Assembly: GCA_002428685.1 (NCBI GenBank)
Contig: DIXL01000077.1
Coordinates: 1-39,831 of the forward strand
Direction: 5' to 3'
Length of the DNA: 39,831 nt
DNA from: Cloacimonetes bacterium UBA6081
Lineage (GTDB): Bacteria > Cloacimonadota > Cloacimonadia > Cloacimonadales > Cloacimonadaceae
The translations under genes were made by a program, and so were the position numbers. Below are positions 1 to 6,775 of the stretch, in pieces (the stretch's first letter is position 1; every line of letters begins with the position of its first letter). The notes beneath the pieces are model-generated. The model was not told the DNA's origin. It saw nothing but the letters and a program-made list of their open reading frames with translations, and searched no databases.

Positions 1-489
1 ATAACACCTTCGGCCGGAGTATAGATGGTTTCGGTGAACGGGGAGTTGTTAACGCCTGAAAATGCCTGTAATTTGGCTTGGGAAAGAGCTTTTCCCGAAA
101 CATCAAACAAGCCCTGGGAGTTTGTAGTGGCCGTTGTGTAGCCGGTGTAGTTTATGCCGGTGGCCACAACCTGTGCTCCAGCTACGGGGGTGTTCGAGCC
201 ATCGTCTAACACAATCCTGCCTGTTATTGTGGCTTGATCGTTGATGGTTACCGGATGGTCGAAATTCCCGTAGGAAAATGGCTTACATAACCTTCGTAAT
301 AGTTGCCATTCAGAGTGGCAGAACCTTGCTCTTTCCATTTGCCGTCGCTGGGGTGTATCCTTACACACCCACGCCCTCCTCAGGAGTTCTATCCCCAGCG
401 ATATTTTCCCTGCTTCCAGAGCACTGCAGTAAAGCAGTAACACGCAACAAAACACACATAACGACTAATAAATAAGCATGCTGTTTCAT
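1..489 (-). pseudogene. Partial surface protein gene with carboxypeptidase-regulatory-like domain, reading frame disturbed
   Basis: The gene runs off the left edge (3' end missing). From about 270 down to 1 the minus strand reads clearly as a beta-sandwich of the carboxypeptidase-regulatory/CNA-B type (NDQATITGRIVLDDG, then NTPVAGAQVVATG, then TTNSQGLFDV). These domains are common in secreted proteins of FCB bacteria. The best start is ATG at 489, giving a signal-peptide-like MKQHAYLLVVMCVLL, but that frame stops at about 361. A second frame (DGKWKEQGSATLNGNYYEGY) covers about 360-275 and stops at TAA near 250. The domain lies in the third frame. Joining all three needs two single-base deletions, one of them at a run of four T (274-277). 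The third frame alone stays open back to a GTG near 455, but its N-terminal part is Arg/Cys-rich and unconvincing. Decay and sequencing error are both possible. The domain itself is secure; the disruption is moderately supported. Confidence 0.55.
345..401. repeat. Nested inverted-repeat element inside the disturbed gene
   Basis: A perfect 9-bp inverted repeat (TCGCTGGGG at 345-353, CCCCAGCGA at 393-401) encloses two smaller hairpins: GGGTGT/ACACCC (351-356 with 365-370) and CTCCT-c-AGGAG (376-386). The outer and first inner stems share bases and cannot both form fully. It lies where the signal-peptide frame and the next frame part company, so it may be a small inserted palindromic element. 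Function unknown. Confidence 0.4.
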
Positions 490-574
490 CGTAACTAATT
501 TTTTTAAAAAGCAATACAATAACTAATCTGATCCTCGTTGTAAATGAAAATGGATGTGCAAAATGCTATATTCG

Positions 575-627
575 TTAACACATCTTAACCTGGAGATTAT
601 AAAATCTTAACACAAGCAGCGTATAAT
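575..627 (+). promoter_or_regulatory. Pho-box-like promoter of the pst operon
   Basis: TTAACA (575-580) and TTAACC (585-590) are direct repeats 10 bp apart. A third TTAACA (607-612) lies 22 bp further on, so all three are on one face of the helix. A perfect TATAAT (622-627) follows the last repeat by 9 bp, with no TTGACA-type -35. PhoB/PhoP boxes are tandem TT(A/C)ACA-like direct repeats with about 11-bp periodicity that take the place of the -35 element. The site precedes a porin-pst operon and phoB lies nearby. Transcription would start near 634. Confidence 0.6.
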
Positions 628-661
628 ACAAGCAGAAACAAAAAACCGAAAGGAGAAAATC

Positions 662-1906
662 ATGACTTCAAAATCGTTACTTACTCTGACTATTTGTGTG
701 GGTATGTTACTGCTTCCCATACTTAGCTCTGCCTTGGAAACCAAGCTCAGCGGAGAATTTTGGGGACGCTGGATTAACGAAACTGCCCAAAAGAAAGATG
801 CCAGCGGTGCCTACACAGACAAAGTGATCAGCAACTATCTCTCTCTGGAAAGAGGATACTTTGGCTTGGAAACCAAGTTTAGCGAAAGCACCAAAGCCCG
901 TTTTACCATCGATATCTTTACTACGGACAAAACTCACGAATATCAGGCAAGCACCATTAATGACAGCACTCAAACCACGCTGCCAATCGAACCGGCTACC
1001 CTTACTACAACCACAAAAACAGGCAGTCTGGATGGCGCAGGGCTAAAGATCAAATATGCTTATGTGGATTTTGGCAAGCTGATTCCTGTGCCGGATATGG
1101 TGCTGTCGGCAGGTATGCAAAAGGTATATTTTGGCACAATATACGATTGGAACTATACCTTGATTGGTAAAGCCCCCACCGATGAATACAAGGTTGCCAA
1201 CTCCGCCGATTTGGGTGTAACCCTGAACGGTTTCCTGCCCCAGGGCTATGGCGAATATGCGCTGGGTGTTTACAATGGCGAAGGCTATAAGAAAGTGGCT
1301 TCCAGCTTGAAGGAAAACACCGATTTCGCATATTTGGCAAATCTGCGTTTAACCCCAATTCCTGGAATAACCGTTGGTGGCTCTTATATGATGAATACCG
1401 TTGGCCGCAGCGAAGCCCTGGATGGCGGTGTGAAAAATGCATCTTACGAAGAACAGAACCTGATGGATGGCGTTGTGCGTTTGGCATACGGTCCTGTCGA
1501 TGTGTGGGGCGAATATATCAGCAAGGCAGTTAAATACCCCAACGAAACCTCAAGCAGCAAAACCAAAGAATACACTGCTACCGGTTTATCTATATTCCCG
1601 ATTATCTCTTTAAAAGAGTTTCTTCCCTATGATATCCAATTGGTTGGACGCTATGACACCTGGGATGAATCGGATAGAATAGCAGCGGATAAATCCAGAA
1701 GCTCTTTATCTGCTATTACGATGGGAGCCAATTACAATTTCCTGCATGATGAAGCTGCCAATCCCAATATGCAATTGCAACTGAATTATACCACAAAAAA
1801 GTATGACGAAGCCAAATCTCATAGCGACTTTGCTGATGGGAAGAAAGATACTTCACAAATCAACCTTCAGCTCAAATGGCGCTTTTCCAGCGTGATAGCC
1901 AACTAA
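662..1906 (+). CDS. Outer-membrane porin-like beta-barrel protein of the phosphate operon
   Basis: The 414-residue protein begins with a clear signal peptide (charged MTSK, hydrophobic core, cleavage near SSALETK). The rest is alternating polar/aromatic strands typical of a 14-18 strand barrel, such as LSGEFWGRW, YAYVDFGKL, YGEYALGVYNGEGY and a final INLQLKWRF strand. It resembles phosphate-selective porins of the OprO/OprP type in size and style, but I cannot confirm that family from sequence reading alone. The start is set by AAAGGAGAAAATC just before ATG 662. It is the first gene after the Pho-box-like promoter and is followed 21 bp later by pstS, so its probable role is letting phosphate cross the outer membrane during starvation. 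A substrate other than phosphate is possible. Confidence 0.75.
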   Translation: MTSKSLLTLTICVGMLLLPILSSALETKLSGEFWGRWINETAQKKDASGAYTDKVISNYLSLERGYFGLETKFSESTKARFTIDIFTTDKTHEYQASTINDSTQTTLPIEPATLTTTTKTGSLDGAGLKIKYAYVDFGKLIPVPDMVLSAGMQKVYFGTIYDWNYTLIGKAPTDEYKVANSADLGVTLNGFLPQGYGEYALGVYNGEGYKKVASSLKENTDFAYLANLRLTPIPGITVGGSYMMNTVGRSEALDGGVKNASYEEQNLMDGVVRLAYGPVDVWGEYISKAVKYPNETSSSKTKEYTATGLSIFPIISLKEFLPYDIQLVGRYDTWDESDRIAADKSRSSLSAITMGANYNFLHDEAANPNMQLQLNYTTKKYDEAKSHSDFADGKKDTSQINLQLKWRFSSVIAN

Positions 1907-1927
1907 ACAAACCATAGGAGACACAAA

Positions 1928-2746
1928 ATGAATAATAGAATTATAAAACTAAGCTTATGCCTGATCCTGATCCTTAGCTCTGTGGCAGTATTTGCCAAGG
2001 GAAAACAAATAACCTGTTCCGGATCCACTACAGTGCTTCCAGTAGCCCAGGCAACTGCAGAAGCCTTTATGGATGCCAATCCTGAAATTAATATCTCGGT
2101 TAGAGGCGGAGGCAGCGGAGTGGGTGTGGCAGCCCTACAGAACAAAACCGTGGATATTGCCAATTCCAGCCGTCCTATGAAATCTAAAGAAATCTCTCAG
2201 TGCAAATCCAAGGGTATCAACCCCACTGCCTATTCCATCGCAAATGACGGCATCTCAATGGTTGTGCACAAGAATAATGGCATAAAGAATCTCAGCGTAG
2301 CCCAGATTCGCGACATCTATACCGGCAAAGTAAAGAACTGGAAAGACCTCGGCGGAGCTAATATGCCTATCGTGGTTATTTCTCGCGATGTTGCCTCCGG
2401 CACTTACGAGGTTTTTAATGAGAAAGCTCTATCAGGAGCCAAGGTAGATCCCAGTGCTCAACTTCTGGCCTCCAATAACGCAGTTGTATCTTCAGTAAGC
2501 ACCACTCCCGGAGCCATAGGATACGCCGGACTTGGCTATGTGAACGAAAGCGTTAGAGTTGTTACTGTAAACGGAATCATGCCTAATGAAGTTACCGTAA
2601 AGGATAGTAGCTATCCCTTATCGCGCAAGCTGTATATGTACACAAACGGCAAAGCCAGCGGCGACGTAGCCAGGTATATCAGCTTTATCCAATCAAACGC
2701 CGGACAGGAAATAGTGAAGAAACAGGGATTCATTAGCCTGAATTGA
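1928..2746 (+). CDS. pstS: Phosphate ABC transporter periplasmic substrate-binding protein
   Basis: The 272-residue PstS has a signal peptide (KLSLCLILILSSVAVFA, cut before KGKQ) and the expected phosphate-binding segments: GSTTVLPV at the mature N-terminus, the GGGSGVG loop, SSRPMKSKE, and SRDVASGTYEVF. It captures inorganic phosphate in the periplasm and passes it to PstC/PstA. There is no lipobox Cys, so it should be soluble. The SD is ATAGGAGACACAAA before ATG 1928. It is second in the operon after the porin. A strong hairpin follows the gene and would limit readthrough into the permease genes, matching the usual excess of binding protein over membrane components. Confidence 0.95.
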   Translation: MNNRIIKLSLCLILILSSVAVFAKGKQITCSGSTTVLPVAQATAEAFMDANPEINISVRGGGSGVGVAALQNKTVDIANSSRPMKSKEISQCKSKGINPTAYSIANDGISMVVHKNNGIKNLSVAQIRDIYTGKVKNWKDLGGANMPIVVISRDVASGTYEVFNEKALSGAKVDPSAQLLASNNAVVSSVSTTPGAIGYAGLGYVNESVRVVTVNGIMPNEVTVKDSSYPLSRKLYMYTNGKASGDVARYISFIQSNAGQEIVKKQGFISLN

Positions 2747-2770
2747 GCTTGAAGAACTAATTATCTATAC

Positions 2771-2824
2771 GGTTGGAAGGATTGGAAGGCTGGTAAAAGA
2801 CCTTCATCTCCTTCCAACCTTTTT
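2771..2824 (+). terminator. Partial terminator/attenuator hairpin between pstS and pstC
   Basis: GGTTGGAAGGA (2771-2781) pairs perfectly with TCCTTCCAACC (2809-2819) and is followed directly by TTTTT (2820-2824). A stem plus U-tract inside a clearly continuous operon suggests partial termination or a 3' mRNA stabiliser that raises PstS over the transporter. The 27-nt loop is long for an intrinsic terminator, so efficiency may be modest. Confidence 0.65.
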
Positions 2825-2853
2825 AACCTTCCAACTCAAGTATAGGAATAAAT

Positions 2854-3723
2854 ATGAAGTCATTTAAAGAAAAAAGCTTTCAGAGCATAACCTATATCAC
2901 TTCGCTGTTCACCATTGTGATTCTAATGGGGATTATCTACAGCCTGTTCAGAGAGGGGCTGCCGTTGTTTAAAACGGTTTCGGTTAAGGAATTCCTCTTT
3001 ACCCAAAACTGGTATCCAACTCACAGCGAGCCAGAGTTTGGAGCTTGGGCATTGATTGCAGGGTCTTTTTATGTAACCTTGGGAGCCTTGCTCATAGGTG
3101 TCCCCTTAGGGTTGGGCTCTGCTATTTTTGTTTCAGAGGTGGCAAGCCCCAAACTTAAGGAAATCGCCAAACCGGTAATCGAATTATTGGCAGGCATCCC
3201 TTCCGTGGTTTACGGTTTGTTTGGTATGGCATTTCTGGCTCCGCTGATCAGGCAATGGTTCAATTTAAACACAGGTTTGAATGTCTTTTCTGCCTCTGTG
3301 ATTTTGGGTGTGATGATTGTTCCCATCATTGCCAGTATGAGTGAAGACGCGCTTTCCAATGTTCCCAAAAGCATCAGGGAAGCGGCACTGGCCTTGGGTT
3401 CTACCAAGGTGGAATGTATCTTCAGAGCGGTGATCCCTTCAGCTAAGAGCGGAATCATCGGTAGCATCCTGCTTGGCTTTGGCAGAGCCATTGGCGAGAC
3501 GATGGTTGTTTTGATGGTGGCAGGTGGAAGTGCTCAAATTCCCAAAGGAATCTTTTCCTCGGTACGTCCCATGACCTCTACCATAGCGGCAGAAATGGGG
3601 GAGACCGTAATGGGTGATCTGCATTATCAATCTCTGTTTGCACTGGCGATGGTGCTGTTCATAATTACCTTTGTTACCAATCTGATTACTGAACTGGTGT
3701 TTCTGAAAAGGAGTTTCAGATGA
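2854..3723 (+). CDS. pstC: Phosphate ABC transporter permease PstC
   Basis: The 289-residue inner-membrane permease has about six transmembrane helices: an N-terminal helix (ITSLFTIVILMGIIYSLF), a periplasmic loop, then the permease core. The EAA loop that contacts the ATPase is visible (VPKSIREAALALGSTKVECIFRAVIPSAKSGI), as are the PstC-typical GRAIGETMVVLMVAGG and ELLAGIPSVVYGLFGM. With PstA it forms the channel for phosphate uptake driven by PstB. The start follows TATAGGAATAAAT. Its stop overlaps the ATG of pstA by four bases (ATGA), implying translational coupling. Confidence 0.95.
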   Translation: MKSFKEKSFQSITYITSLFTIVILMGIIYSLFREGLPLFKTVSVKEFLFTQNWYPTHSEPEFGAWALIAGSFYVTLGALLIGVPLGLGSAIFVSEVASPKLKEIAKPVIELLAGIPSVVYGLFGMAFLAPLIRQWFNLNTGLNVFSASVILGVMIVPIIASMSEDALSNVPKSIREAALALGSTKVECIFRAVIPSAKSGIIGSILLGFGRAIGETMVVLMVAGGSAQIPKGIFSSVRPMTSTIAAEMGETVMGDLHYQSLFALAMVLFIITFVTNLITELVFLKRSFR

Positions 3724-4574
3724 ACCGGCGCAAACTGCAGAACTATCTTGGTTTAGGTGTATTGGGGCTATTCTTATTCATCACTTTTGCTTTTCTGATT
3801 ATCTTTCTGGTGCGGATGTTCTATATGGGATCCAGCGTTCTGAGCCTGGAATTCGTTACTACCAATCCGCGTAATGCCATGACGGAAGGAGGCATATTTC
3901 CCGCGGTGGTGGGAACTTTCTGGCTTACAACTTTGGCGATTCTGGTGGCAACGCCTATGGGTGTGCTTACTGCAGTTTATCTAACCAGCTATGGCAGACC
4001 TATGTGGTTTGTGCGATTAGTAAAAATAGCCATAAATACTTTGGCGGGAACGCCTTCTATCATCTTTGGTTTGTTTGGCATGGCGATATTTGTAAACTTG
4101 ATGAGACTAAATATATCGCTGATTTCCGGGGCTTTAACCCTTGCCATATTAGCTTTACCGATGATTATCAATGCCACGGAAGAAGCCTTGCGGGGAGTTC
4201 CATCCGATTTCAGCGAAGCTTCTTTGGCTTTGGGAGCTACGAAACGGCAGACAATTTTACGGGTGATGATTCCCACAGCTTTGCCAAACATCTTAACTGG
4301 CACCATAATCAGTATAGGACGCATTGCCGGAGAAACAGCCCCCATTATGTTCACTGCTGCCACTTTTTATTCACGTCGCTTACCGGAAAGCCTTTCCGAC
4401 GAAGTGATGGCATTACCGTATCACATCTATGCACTTATGACGGAGGGAACGCATTCCGCTTCGCAAGTGCCAATAGCCTATGGAACGGCTTTGATATTGC
4501 TATTGATGGTTCTTTCCATCAGTGGTGTGGCAGTTTTTATCCGCTTTAATATCAGGAGAAACAGAAAATGGTAA
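3720..4574 (+). CDS. pstA: Phosphate ABC transporter permease PstA
   Basis: The 284-residue partner of PstC has an N-terminal helix (LGVLGLFLFITFAFLIIFLV), the permease core with INTLAGTPSIIFGLFGM, the EAA loop (VPSDFSEASLALGATKRQTILRVMIPTALPNI) and a GRIAGETAPIMFTAA segment typical of PstA. The length is normal for the family. The start overlaps the pstC stop and the end overlaps pstB by 7 bp, so the transporter genes form a tightly coupled block. Confidence 0.95.
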   Translation: MNRRKLQNYLGLGVLGLFLFITFAFLIIFLVRMFYMGSSVLSLEFVTTNPRNAMTEGGIFPAVVGTFWLTTLAILVATPMGVLTAVYLTSYGRPMWFVRLVKIAINTLAGTPSIIFGLFGMAIFVNLMRLNISLISGALTLAILALPMIINATEEALRGVPSDFSEASLALGATKRQTILRVMIPTALPNILTGTIISIGRIAGETAPIMFTAATFYSRRLPESLSDEVMALPYHIYALMTEGTHSASQVPIAYGTALILLLMVLSISGVAVFIRFNIRRNRKW

Positions 4575-5326
4575 ATACACGTATATCCACCAGCGGACTA
4601 AACCTCTGGTTTGGCAAAAATCACGTTCTACAAGACGTGAATCTTAGTGTCCACGAAAAGAAAGTAACGGCTATGATTGGTCCTTCCGGTTGCGGTAAAT
4701 CCACTTTACTAAGGTGTTTTAACCGGATGAACGATCTGATTCCCGAAACGAGGATTGAGGGAACCATAATGCTTGGTGAGCAGGATATCTACGCTCCCAA
4801 AGCCGATGTAACCAGAATCCGTGCGAAAGTTGGTATGGTATTTCAAAAGCCCAATCCCTTCCCTAAAAGCATTTTCAATAATGTAGCTTATGGTTTGGTG
4901 ATTCAGGGTAAATACAGTAAATGCGATCTTCATGGCAGGGTGGAAGAAAGTTTAAAGGCTGCCTGGCTGTGGGACGAGGTGAAAGACCGTTTGCATAGCT
5001 CTGCAATGTCGCTTTCCGGAGGGCAACAGCAAAGGCTTTGTATTGCACGTGCCTTGGCCAATAGCCCTGAAGTGTTACTTTTGGACGAACCTACCTCTGC
5101 GCTTGATCCTCAATCTACAGCCAAGATAGAGGAATTGTGTTTGGAACTGAAGAAAAGTGTATCTATCCTAATCGTTACTCATAATATCGCTCAGGCAGGC
5201 AGGATTTCCGATTACACGGCATTCATGTATTTGGGTCAAATGGTGGAGTTCGGAAAAACCGATCAGGTTTTTACCGTGCCAAACGATAAACGTACTGAAG
5301 AATATTTAACTGGTGTATTCGGTTAA
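4568..5326 (+). CDS. pstB: Phosphate ABC transporter ATP-binding protein PstB
   Basis: The 252-residue ABC ATPase powers phosphate import and, in known systems, couples transporter state to PhoU/PhoR signalling. Walker A is GPSGCGKST (residues 38-46), the Q-loop is MVFQKPNPFPKSIFNNVAYG, which is diagnostic of PstB, the signature is LSGGQQQR (about 147-154) and Walker B is LLLDEPTSALD. The H-loop His is in ILIVTHNIAQ. The length is normal and all catalytic motifs are intact. The start lies inside the end of pstA, with ATATCAGGAGAAACAGAAA as SD. Confidence 0.97.
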   Translation: MVNTRISTSGLNLWFGKNHVLQDVNLSVHEKKVTAMIGPSGCGKSTLLRCFNRMNDLIPETRIEGTIMLGEQDIYAPKADVTRIRAKVGMVFQKPNPFPKSIFNNVAYGLVIQGKYSKCDLHGRVEESLKAAWLWDEVKDRLHSSAMSLSGGQQQRLCIARALANSPEVLLLDEPTSALDPQSTAKIEELCLELKKSVSILIVTHNIAQAGRISDYTAFMYLGQMVEFGKTDQVFTVPNDKRTEEYLTGVFG

Positions 5327-5330
5327 GACG

Positions 5331-5402
5331 ATGTATTATTTAGATATACAAAAACATGCAGACCAGCAAACTGTTGCTGCTACTAAAACATTGGAGATAT
5401 AA
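5331..5402 (+). CDS. Possible 23-residue coupling peptide between pstB and phoU
   Basis: An ATG 4 bp after the pstB stop opens a 23-codon frame (beginning MYYLDIQKHADQ, ending ATKTLEI). Its TAA shares a base with the phoU start (TAATG at 5400-5404). The frame fills the whole pstB-phoU gap, and its end contains the phoU SD (TTGGAG). This arrangement would suit a small translated leader that couples phoU translation to pstB. The upstream SD is weak and chance is a real possibility at this length. Confidence 0.25.
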   Translation: MYYLDIQKHADQQTVAATKTLEI

Positions 5403-6073
5403 TGATCAACATAAAAAAGCAAGAACTAAAACAGCTCCTGATGGCCGAGGCGACCTTAGTGGAAAAGATGGTTTCTATGGCTATGGATGGTTTGTATAAT
5501 TTCGGCAGTGCTTTTTTGGAAGAGGTGCTAACCTTTGAAAAACGGGTAAACCAGATTGAAGTGGAACTGGATGGCAAATGTGCATCTCTGATTGCTCTAT
5601 TCCAGCCAGAAGCCAAAGACTTACGAGAAATTCTGATGATTTACAAAATAAACAACGATCTGGAACGTCTTGGTGATCAAGCGGTTAACATTGCGGAAAG
5701 CGCAGCCCAACTGGTGGGTAATCCGGTAGTTAAATCCATTCCAGAGCTTATGGACATGAAAGTGGCTGCCCTGAAAATGTTGAAGGATAGCTTGGATGCT
5801 TTTGCAAAAGAGGATGTCCCCACTGCTCGTAACGTTTGTAACGATGATAATATTGTAGATGACTTAAACAGAAAGATATATATGCATTTGGTGCAACTAA
5901 TGCGCACCAATCCACAACAGGTGGATTTGTATCTGCATATCTTGCGCATTGCAAAAAACCTGGAGCGAATTGGAGATTTATCCACAAACATTGCAGAAAA
6001 CACCATATACTCTTCTGAAGGCAAGGTTATAAAGCATCACAGCGAAGAGCAAGAACTATCTAAAACAAAGTAG
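5402..6073 (+). CDS. phoU: Phosphate signalling regulator PhoU
   Basis: The 223-residue protein consists of two similar three-helix bundles, each with the metal-binding E/D-x-x-x-D pattern of PhoU: KINNDLERLGDQAVNIAESA (about residue 80) and RIAKNLERIGDLSTNIAENTIY (about residue 180). PhoU represses the PhoR kinase when phosphate is plentiful and restrains Pst transport, acting at the inner face of the membrane with PstB and PhoR. The SD is TTGGAGATAT before ATG 5402. It is the last gene of the operon. A hairpin-rich spacer and a plus-strand terminator follow. Confidence 0.95.
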   Translation: MINIKKQELKQLLMAEATLVEKMVSMAMDGLYNFGSAFLEEVLTFEKRVNQIEVELDGKCASLIALFQPEAKDLREILMIYKINNDLERLGDQAVNIAESAAQLVGNPVVKSIPELMDMKVAALKMLKDSLDAFAKEDVPTARNVCNDDNIVDDLNRKIYMHLVQLMRTNPQQVDLYLHILRIAKNLERIGDLSTNIAENTIYSSEGKVIKHHSEEQELSKTK

Positions 6074-6172
6074 TGTCTCATGTCAAGCATAGGGAAGCCA
6101 ATCTCCCGATCGGCTTGTGGCAATCGGGAGATTGCCACCCCAATGTTAAATGCGACAAGTCAATTATGACAC
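6073..6172. repeat. Hairpin-containing spacer element after phoU
   Basis: A perfect 12-bp inverted repeat, CAATCTCCCGAT (6099-6110) and ATCGGGAGATTG (6123-6134), has a 12-nt loop and no T-run, so it is not a classic terminator. The flanks carry imperfect inverted ends (GTGTCTCATGTCAA from 6073, TCAATTATGACAC ending 6172), as in a small mobile palindromic element. Its left edge falls at the phoU stop codon. Function unknown; the element boundaries are a guess. Confidence 0.4.
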
Positions 6173-6210
6173 AACAGTAGCTGCGGACGTCTCGTCTGCT
6201 GCTGATTGGT

Positions 6211-6774
6211 TTAGTGAAAACTCAAAGCCCTCAATCTTCTGAGGGCTTTCTTTTTATGCTGCTTGATTTTTTCCACGCTTAAGTTCAGGTATTGTGATAT
6301 TTCTTTCAAGCTCTTCTGCTGAACAAATGAAAGAATCATGATATTCTTTTCCAGCCTTGGCATATCGTCAGGTAGATTAAGGCTGTTGCAGACGTCCGCG
6401 TTTGCAGCAGATTTAGTTGGATGCTTAGTAAATTCCGCAAGTTCATTTCCAGCAGATTGAACGGCAGATGCTGGAGTGGAGAAGTCTGTTGCAAATTGCT
6501 TATTCAGGAACATGCTTTCCGTAAGCTGCACAGTATTGTGGTTACCTTCTTGTTTAACCGCCTCTATCACTTGCTTGCGAATCCAGTAAGTAGCATAGGT
6601 GGAGAATAGAGTTTCTTTCCCGGGATCATAATGCTCGTAGGCTTTTATCAAACCGATTAAGCTCTCCTGTTTCAAATCTTCCCAAGGCAGGCCCTTGTTA
6701 CGGTAATTTTTGGCAATACTATAGGCAAGAGCACTGTATTTAGCTAATACTTCATCCATACTAAGGGGTTGCAT
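6211..6774 (-). CDS. Small sigma-70-family factor coupled to phoR
   Basis: The protein has 187 residues if started at ATG 6774 (MQPLSMDEV). Residues about 15-75 are a good sigma region 2: ALAYSIAKNYRNKGLPWEDL, then QESLIGLIKAYEHYDPGKE and FSTYATYWIRKQVIEAV, which cover core binding and -10 melting/recognition. The C-terminal 45 residues (ILSFVQQKSLKEISQYLNLS, then EKIKQHKKKALRRLR) look like a compact region 4 helix-turn-helix. Region 1.1 is absent and region 3 is reduced to a low-similarity linker, so this is not the housekeeping factor; it most resembles a short group 3/4-like member. The reading frame extends upstream into phoR, but those residues are the phoR 3' end in another frame. The start lies just past the phoR stop (TGGTGATATG), implying translational coupling and co-expression with phoB-phoR. 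Its target promoters are unknown. Confidence 0.75.
   Translation of the reverse strand: MQPLSMDEVLAKYSALAYSIAKNYRNKGLPWEDLKQESLIGLIKAYEHYDPGKETLFSTYATYWIRKQVIEAVKQEGNHNTVQLTESMFLNKQFATDFSTPASAVQSAGNELAEFTKHPTKSAANADVCNSLNLPDDMPRLEKNIMILSFVQQKSLKEISQYLNLSVEKIKQHKKKALRRLRALSFH
6224..6255 (+). terminator. Rho-independent terminator of the pst-phoU operon, inside the convergent gene
   Basis: AAAGCCCTCA (6224-6233) pairs with TGAGGGCTTT (6240-6249) across a 6-nt loop. C and TTTTT (6251-6255) follow on the plus strand. It lies within the last codons of the convergent sigma-like gene (encoding RLRALSFH), so the same bases code on one strand and terminate on the other. Confidence 0.75.
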
Positions 6775-6775
6775 A

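Noticed and set aside
1050..1487. 145-codon minus-strand frame inside the porin gene
   Set aside because: Shadow of the porin; the His/Arg/Ser/Pro-rich composition and lack of SD are typical of antisense frames.
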